DNA of 64,000 nucleotides from Micromonospora halotolerans. Lineage in GTDB: Bacteria > Actinomycetota > Actinomycetes > Mycobacteriales > Micromonosporaceae. Below the pieces are notes generated by a model that made no database searches, had not been told where the DNA came from, and saw only the letters and a program-made list of their open reading frames with translations. Positions 60,246 through 64,000 of the stretch are shown in pieces. Made by a program: the position numbers and the translations under genes. Within the stretch, counting starts at the first letter, position 1. Every line of letters starts with the position of its first letter. Where the stretch lies: the NCBI RefSeq assembly GCF_032108445.1, contig NZ_CP134876.1, positions 3,038,001 to 3,102,000 of the forward strand, given 5' to 3'.

Positions 60246-61154
60246 CTACATGCGGGCTTGGCGACGCCCGGTAACGGTTCCGGCAGCAAGCGTGATCACC
60301 ATGACCGCCGCGAGAACGAGGATCGTGGTGCCGGTGGTTCCCAGCTCCCAGCCTGCTTGTCGGAAGTAGAGCTCGTAGGTGGCGTTTTGCAGGGCCGGCA
60401 CCAGAAGAAGCGCCGAGGCGACGATGGGCATCCGGGCATCGATGGGCGCGGTGATGACGGCCAGTGCGGCGAACGCGTACAGGGACATCAGTGGTGCGTC
60501 CGACCAGCCGTTGATCGGGCTCGGCGTCAGAGCGACAACCGCCAGTGCGGCGAGGACGGGCCAGGCCCACGGTTTGCCCACGGGCGTTCGGGCTGCCCGG
60601 AGCAGTGGCAGCAGGGCCAGCGAAGCCAGCAGCGCCGGCCAGAACCTGGGACTTATCGCGCCCTGGAGGCCATCAATCGACCAGAGCGACTCGGTCCACC
60701 AGTTTGCCGAAAGATGTTGTGCGACCACGGTCGATATCGCCGCACCGAATGCCAGCCGGTAGCTACCCCACGCCGCGGCGAAAAGCGCGATGACCAGCAG
60801 CGCCGGAATGATGATGAACCACCATGTGCCGAGGTTGTACGGGCCCTCCGACGGCACGGTCACCAGGAATGAGATCGGACCTCCGGCCCAGAGAGTCAGG
60901 CCGTACACGAGCAGGGACAGCGCGGACAGCCGCAGTGCGGAGTGTCCCAGCGCCGATCGCGAGCCGAGCCGGTCGACACCGGTGCGGGCGCGTAGCCCTC
61001 CGACCACGAGCGCCGCCGCTTCTCGAAGGCTCGGCCGCCGTGTGTTGTCAGCCGTGGCGAGCAGGGTTTCGAGCATCTCGTCGGCGCGATACTGCCGGTA
61101 GGCGCGGGGGTAGGCCCGCAGTAGCCAACGGTAACGGCGCTCCAGCTCGGTCAT
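60246..61154 (-). CDS. Multi-pass membrane protein in a PadR operon
   Basis: A 302-residue integral membrane protein. A cytoplasmic N-terminus starts MTELERRYRWLLRAYPRAYRQYRADEMLETLL, typical of membrane proteins encoded with PadR-type regulators in actinobacteria, followed by about seven or eight hydrophobic segments. It overlaps the PadR gene by 4 nt, so it is co-expressed and likely its regulatory target. Function is unknown; it is not an ABC component by sequence. Confidence 0.82.
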   Translation of the reverse strand: MTELERRYRWLLRAYPRAYRQYRADEMLETLLATADNTRRPSLREAAALVVGGLRARTGVDRLGSRSALGHSALRLSALSLLVYGLTLWAGGPISFLVTVPSEGPYNLGTWWFIIIPALLVIALFAAAWGSYRLAFGAAISTVVAQHLSANWWTESLWSIDGLQGAISPRFWPALLASLALLPLLRAARTPVGKPWAWPVLAALAVVALTPSPINGWSDAPLMSLYAFAALAVITAPIDARMPIVASALLLVPALQNATYELYFRQAGWELGTTGTTILVLAAVMVITLAAGTVTGRRQARM

Positions 61155-61504
61155 GCCGGCACCGCCCGACCCGCGGTCATCGGGCGGACGGAACGGTTGC
61201 GAACGACGCTCGCCGCCGCAGCCATTCGCTCTGCCTCCGCACGCAGCGCGGACATACCTCGCTGGGTCAGCTCGTAGGTGCGGCGGGCGCGGCCGTTGAC
61301 CACCGCTTCCTCGGCCACCCGCACCATCTCCTCACCGGTGAGCCGGTCCAGAGCGGCGTAGAGGGTGCCCGTCGTGAGGCGTACCCGCCCGTCGGACAAC
61401 TCCTGCGCCCGCTTGACGATCGCGTAGCCGTGCAAGGGTTCGTCCTGCAGTGCGGCCAGGATGAAATAGGTAGGTTCGCGCATCGACGCGGAGGGCCTAG
61501 TCAT
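61151..61504 (-). CDS. PadR family transcriptional regulator
   Basis: A 117-residue PadR-s1 regulator consisting mostly of the winged helix: YFILAALQDEPLHGYAIVKRAQELSDGRVRLTTGTLYAALDRLTGEEMVRV, then RARRTYELTQRGMSALRAEAERM. The start is ATG 61504; a palindrome covers it (61503-61515), and TTGACC-N18-TTATGT upstream suggests a leaderless, autorepressed transcript. ATG 61483 is an alternative start. It overlaps the downstream membrane protein gene by 4 nt. Confidence 0.9.
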   Translation of the reverse strand: MTRPSASMREPTYFILAALQDEPLHGYAIVKRAQELSDGRVRLTTGTLYAALDRLTGEEMVRVAEEAVVNGRARRTYELTQRGMSALRAEAERMAAAASVVRNRSVRPMTAGRAVPA

Positions 61505-61541
61505 GTCGTCGACATAAGCAGATGATCGACGTATCGGTCAA
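61503..61541 (-). promoter_or_regulatory. Promoter and palindromic operator of the PadR operon
   Basis: On the minus strand TTGACC (61541-61536), an 18-nt spacer and TTATGT (61517-61512) form a promoter ending 7 nt before the ATG. A perfect palindrome ATGTCG-T-CGACAT at 61503-61515 overlaps the -10 and the start codon, the likely autoregulatory site. Confidence 0.65.
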
Positions 61542-61693
61542 GATCCGGGCGCGACGCGGACTGCGGGGAGCGGATGGCCGCGGCGACATCGTCTGAACCC
61601 GAGAGCTCCGACCGCCAGAAGTAAGCCCGGTAAGAGCCCCTTGCCCGGATAATTGCCCGGAGAGGCGGCGCCTCGGGCGGCGGGAGGCCGGGC

Positions 61694-62869
61694 ATGACGA
61701 CCGGAGGCAGCAGCGAGCTGGTGCGCCGGCCGAACGGGTCGACCCGGGCGACCCTGCTGGAGCTGCTCTTCGACGTCGTCTTCGTGGCGGCGCTGGCGTT
61801 GGTCTCGATGCTGATCGCGGACCGGCCCTCGGGGAGCGATGTCGCACAGGTCGTGATCATGCTGATGGCGATCTGGTGGACCTGGTCGGTCACCTCGACC
61901 ACCACCGACTTCTACGACCCGGACCAGCGACCGATCCAGGCCATCCTGATGGTGACCATGCTCGGTGCCGTGGTGACGGCTGCGGCGCTGGCCGTCAACT
62001 CGCACGCGCTGGTCTTCGCGGTCGGCTACGTGGCTCCCCACCTGATCCGTGGGGTGGTGCTGGTGACCGTGCTGCACCAGCACCGGCACATGGCCGAGCA
62101 GCGGGCCTTGCGGTTCCTCTTCTGGTTCGTGGTCTCCAGCTTCTTCTGGATCGGCGGGGCGCTGCTGCCGCATGGGTGGCCGTGGACGCTCTGGGCGGTC
62201 GCCATCACGATCGACTACGTCTCGGCCGCGGCGCGCTACCCGACGCCTCGTCTCGGCCGGGTGCCCTTCAGGCAGTACGAGAAGACCACCGAGCACCTGG
62301 GTGAGCGCTACCAGCAGTTCATCATCCTGGCGCTCGGTGACGTCATCCTGGTGCCGACCCTGGAGATCAGCAGGTCCGAGTTCACCCTGGCCCGTTCGGC
62401 CGCCTTCCTGACCGCCTTCGCCTCGATGCTTCTGCTCTGGCAGATCTACGTCCTGCGGGCCGGTTCGATCGTGCGGACCACCGCGCCCAGGCTGCTGCGG
62501 CGGGCGACCCGGTTGGCGCCGTACACCCACCTGGTCATGCTGACCGGCGTGGTCTGCACCGCCGCCGCGTCCGACCTGGTCGTCGAGCGGCCCACCGGCG
62601 AGACGCCCGGCCGGTGGATCGCGCTGATCCTGGGCGGGCCCGCGCTCTTCCTGCTGGGGCGCACCCTGTTCACCTACCGGATCGTCGGCACGTTCCCGCG
62701 GCACCGGGTGTTCTGGCTGGTGGCTCTGGTGGCCGCCACGCCGTGGGCGGGCGGCTGGCCGCCGATGCTGGTCACCGCCTTCGCGGTGCTGGTGCTGGCC
62801 GGGGTGGTGACCGGGGACATGATGGGCGGGCGGCGGGCCCGTCCCCCGCTGCGGGGGCGCCCCGGCTGA
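61694..62869 (+). CDS. Low temperature requirement protein A (LtrA) family
   Basis: A 391-residue membrane protein with about ten helices. The start of the first helix, ATLLELLFDVVFVAALALV, and the short loop VTSTTTDFYDPDQRP fit LtrA; FRQYEKTTEHLGERYQQFIILALGDVILVPTLEI is the family's central conserved motif. LtrA was first tied to growth at low temperature in Listeria; its molecular role is unknown. The region before it (61505-61693) has two direct copies of TTGCCCGGA (61641-61649, 61653-61661). Confidence 0.92.
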   Translation: MTTGGSSELVRRPNGSTRATLLELLFDVVFVAALALVSMLIADRPSGSDVAQVVIMLMAIWWTWSVTSTTTDFYDPDQRPIQAILMVTMLGAVVTAAALAVNSHALVFAVGYVAPHLIRGVVLVTVLHQHRHMAEQRALRFLFWFVVSSFFWIGGALLPHGWPWTLWAVAITIDYVSAAARYPTPRLGRVPFRQYEKTTEHLGERYQQFIILALGDVILVPTLEISRSEFTLARSAAFLTAFASMLLLWQIYVLRAGSIVRTTAPRLLRRATRLAPYTHLVMLTGVVCTAAASDLVVERPTGETPGRWIALILGGPALFLLGRTLFTYRIVGTFPRHRVFWLVALVAATPWAGGWPPMLVTAFAVLVLAGVVTGDMMGGRRARPPLRGRPG

Positions 62870-62894
62870 CGGGGGACGGGCGCGGCGTCGGGCG

Positions 62895-63497
62895 TCAGCC
62901 GTCCTTCCGGACCCGGTAGGCGAGGTGGGTGACCTCCGTGCCCTGTACGACGCGGGTGGGGCCCTCCAGCTGGAGCGGGGCGATCCCCAGATTTGCGAAG
63001 AGCGGGATGCCGTCGCCGAGCAGGACCGGGACGAGGTCGACGTGGACCTCGTCGAGCAGGCCGGCCTCCAGGACCTGGGTGGCGATGGTGCCGCCGTTCA
63101 CGCCGACCTCCTTGTCGCCGGCGATGGCCTTCGCCCGCGCGATCGCCGCCTCGATGCCGTCGGTCACGAACACGAACGAGTCGCCCTCCCGGTCCCAGCC
63201 CTCGGGCACGTGGTGGGTGACCACGACGACCGGCACGTCCATCGGGTGCCGACCGCCCCAGCCGTTGGTCATGTCGAACAGCCGCCGGCCGACGACGAGC
63301 GCCCCGGTCCGCTCGGTCAACTCGCGGATGTGCTGTGCGCTCGCCTCCGACGTACGGAAGGTCATGTCGGGGTTGGCTGTGGGGACCTCCACGTCGCCGT
63401 TGCCGTACCACCGGAAGAGGTGTTCGAACCCGCCGTGGGACGTGTCGGCGATGTAGCCGTCCAGCGACATGGTGGCTCCGGTCGTCACCTTCGTCAT
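62895..63497 (-). CDS. Dihydrofolate reductase-like (RibD C-terminal) protein
   Basis: A 200-residue protein of the bacterial bifunctional deaminase-reductase C-terminal family. MSLDGYIAD near the N-terminus, GALVVGRRLFDM, VVVVTHH, VGVNGGTIATQVLEAGLLDEVHVDLVPVLLGDGIPLF are the NADPH and core motifs. It probably reduces a small molecule with NADPH; it is neither true FolA nor RibD. ATG 63497 has GAGGAG 7 nt upstream. It is expressed alone. Confidence 0.93.
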   Translation of the reverse strand: MTKVTTGATMSLDGYIADTSHGGFEHLFRWYGNGDVEVPTANPDMTFRTSEASAQHIRELTERTGALVVGRRLFDMTNGWGGRHPMDVPVVVVTHHVPEGWDREGDSFVFVTDGIEAAIARAKAIAGDKEVGVNGGTIATQVLEAGLLDEVHVDLVPVLLGDGIPLFANLGIAPLQLEGPTRVVQGTEVTHLAYRVRKDG

Positions 63498-63581
63498 CGT
63501 TCTGCTCCTCGGATCGTGGCTCGTCCTTCACCCAGGAGTAGAAGCTGGGGCACCTCCCTCGACATCCGTCGCAGAATTTTT

Positions 63582-64000
63582 CTACAAGGAATAGGTCCGG
63601 GCCACCGCCAGCATCTCCGAGCTGTGCGAGCCCACCACGCCGACGTCGGCGGGCCGGGCCCGGAACCCGGGCAGCTCGCCCAGCCCGTCGCTGGCGTCCA
63701 TGGCACGCAGGTTCACCTGACCCGCCTTCGGCACCAGGGTCAGGGTGACCTCGACGCCCTCCGGCGGCGGGGCGTGGAAGACGACGCCGAAGCCCCACCG
63801 GCCGTCGCGCGCCTTCACCGGCACGTCCCGCCCGGCCACGGTGGCCGACCGCACCTGCGCCGTGGACGTGTCCACGTGCAGGGAGAGCAGCCGGACCGGC
63901 CGCTGCGGCAGCACCCGGACCCGCAGCACCCGCTGGTCGCCGGAGCGGGTGTCGGAGAGGGTCTCCAGCCTCGGGGCGGGCAGGTCCGCCGCCTGGGCCG
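63582..64000 (-). CDS. C-terminal part of a probable M28 family peptidase (cut by window edge)
   Basis: The open frame continues to the window edge (last full codon at 63996-63998), giving 139 residues of a longer protein. The visible part is a beta-rich C-terminal domain: RVLPQRPVRLLSLHVDTSTAQVRSATVAGRDVPV, WGFGVVFHAPPPEGVEVTLTLVP, SDGLGELPGFRARPADVGVVGSHSSEMLAVARTYSL. From memory this resembles the extracytoplasmic end of long actinobacterial M28 aminopeptidase-like membrane proteins. No catalytic residue lies in the window, so the call rests on this tail. Confidence 0.55.
   Translation of the reverse strand, partial: AQAADLPAPRLETLSDTRSGDQRVLRVRVLPQRPVRLLSLHVDTSTAQVRSATVAGRDVPVKARDGRWGFGVVFHAPPPEGVEVTLTLVPKAGQVNLRAMDASDGLGELPGFRARPADVGVVGSHSSEMLAVARTYSL

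Noticed and set aside
61641..61661. Direct repeat of TTGCCCGGA before ltrA
   Set aside because: Two 9-bp copies 12 bp apart are suggestive but too short to assign; noted only in the ltrA entry.

Overview
The window reads as chromosomal DNA of a high-GC actinomycete, most likely Micromonosporaceae (Micromonospora type). Reasons: very high GC with strong third-position bias, many GTG starts, many leaderless starts, a BldN-type sigma factor, the short actinobacterial ribosomal protein bS22, and a palindromic intergenic repeat bounded by GATCTTGG that I associate from memory with Micromonosporaceae. I see no tRNA, rRNA, CRISPR array, insertion sequence, prophage or large biosynthetic cluster.

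Layout. (1) 1-3114: end of rraA, a Cys-rich conserved protein, a Ppx/GppA phosphatase and a TIM-barrel isomerase-like protein. (2) 3133-13756: accessory block with a CGNR-type regulator, a lipoprotein plus glutathionylspermidine-synthase-like pair, proline dehydrogenase, a TetR-controlled hydrolase/TetR/YrdB operon with tandem operators, a membrane metallopeptidase with seven 33-bp repeats, and a MacB-like export operon containing a 40-bp perfect palindrome. (3) 13985-31327: conserved actinobacterial core with a small HTH protein, bS22, an SDR epimerase-like protein, an acyltransferase, a SerB1-like HAD, a DUF5667 probable anti-sigma factor, BldN sigma, an acyl-CoA ligase with glutaredoxin, a HAD protein, a two-component system, and the rex-hemA-hemC-hemD-hemB operon behind a Rex operator. 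From memory the order matches Mycobacterium tuberculosis Rv0495c-Rv0512, with block 2 inserted and proC absent. (4) 31321-47090: SigE-type sigma and partner, an XRE regulator behind three DnaA-box-like sites, a secreted ExeM/NucH nuclease, a GNAT protein, a lytic transglycosylase, an FmdB-type protein, a cyclase/NB-ARC regulator, a secreted phospholipase A2, a PadR regulator, a methyltransferase and a secreted GH10-like hydrolase. (5) 47396-55784: an APC permease and an arabinan/arabino-oligosaccharide locus (GH51, ABC importer, GH43, divergent LacI). (6) 55799-64000: BON-methyltransferase fusion, ABC-F protein, ROK kinase, TPR and Smr proteins, a PadR/membrane-protein pair, LtrA, a DHFR-like reductase and the 3' end of a probable M28 peptidase.

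How parts work together. Rex probably links NADH/NAD+ state to haem synthesis through its operator at 25556-25573. BldN and the DUF5667 protein probably form the developmental sigma/anti-sigma switch, with a candidate BldN-dependent promoter upstream of the anti-sigma gene. LacI probably controls the arabinose locus through a palindrome in the divergent promoter region: GH43 would trim arabinan outside the cell, the ABC system import oligosaccharides, and cytoplasmic GH51 release arabinose. No ABC ATPase lies in that locus, so a shared MsiK-type ATPase is expected elsewhere. Functions come from motifs and family knowledge read by eye; no database search was run.
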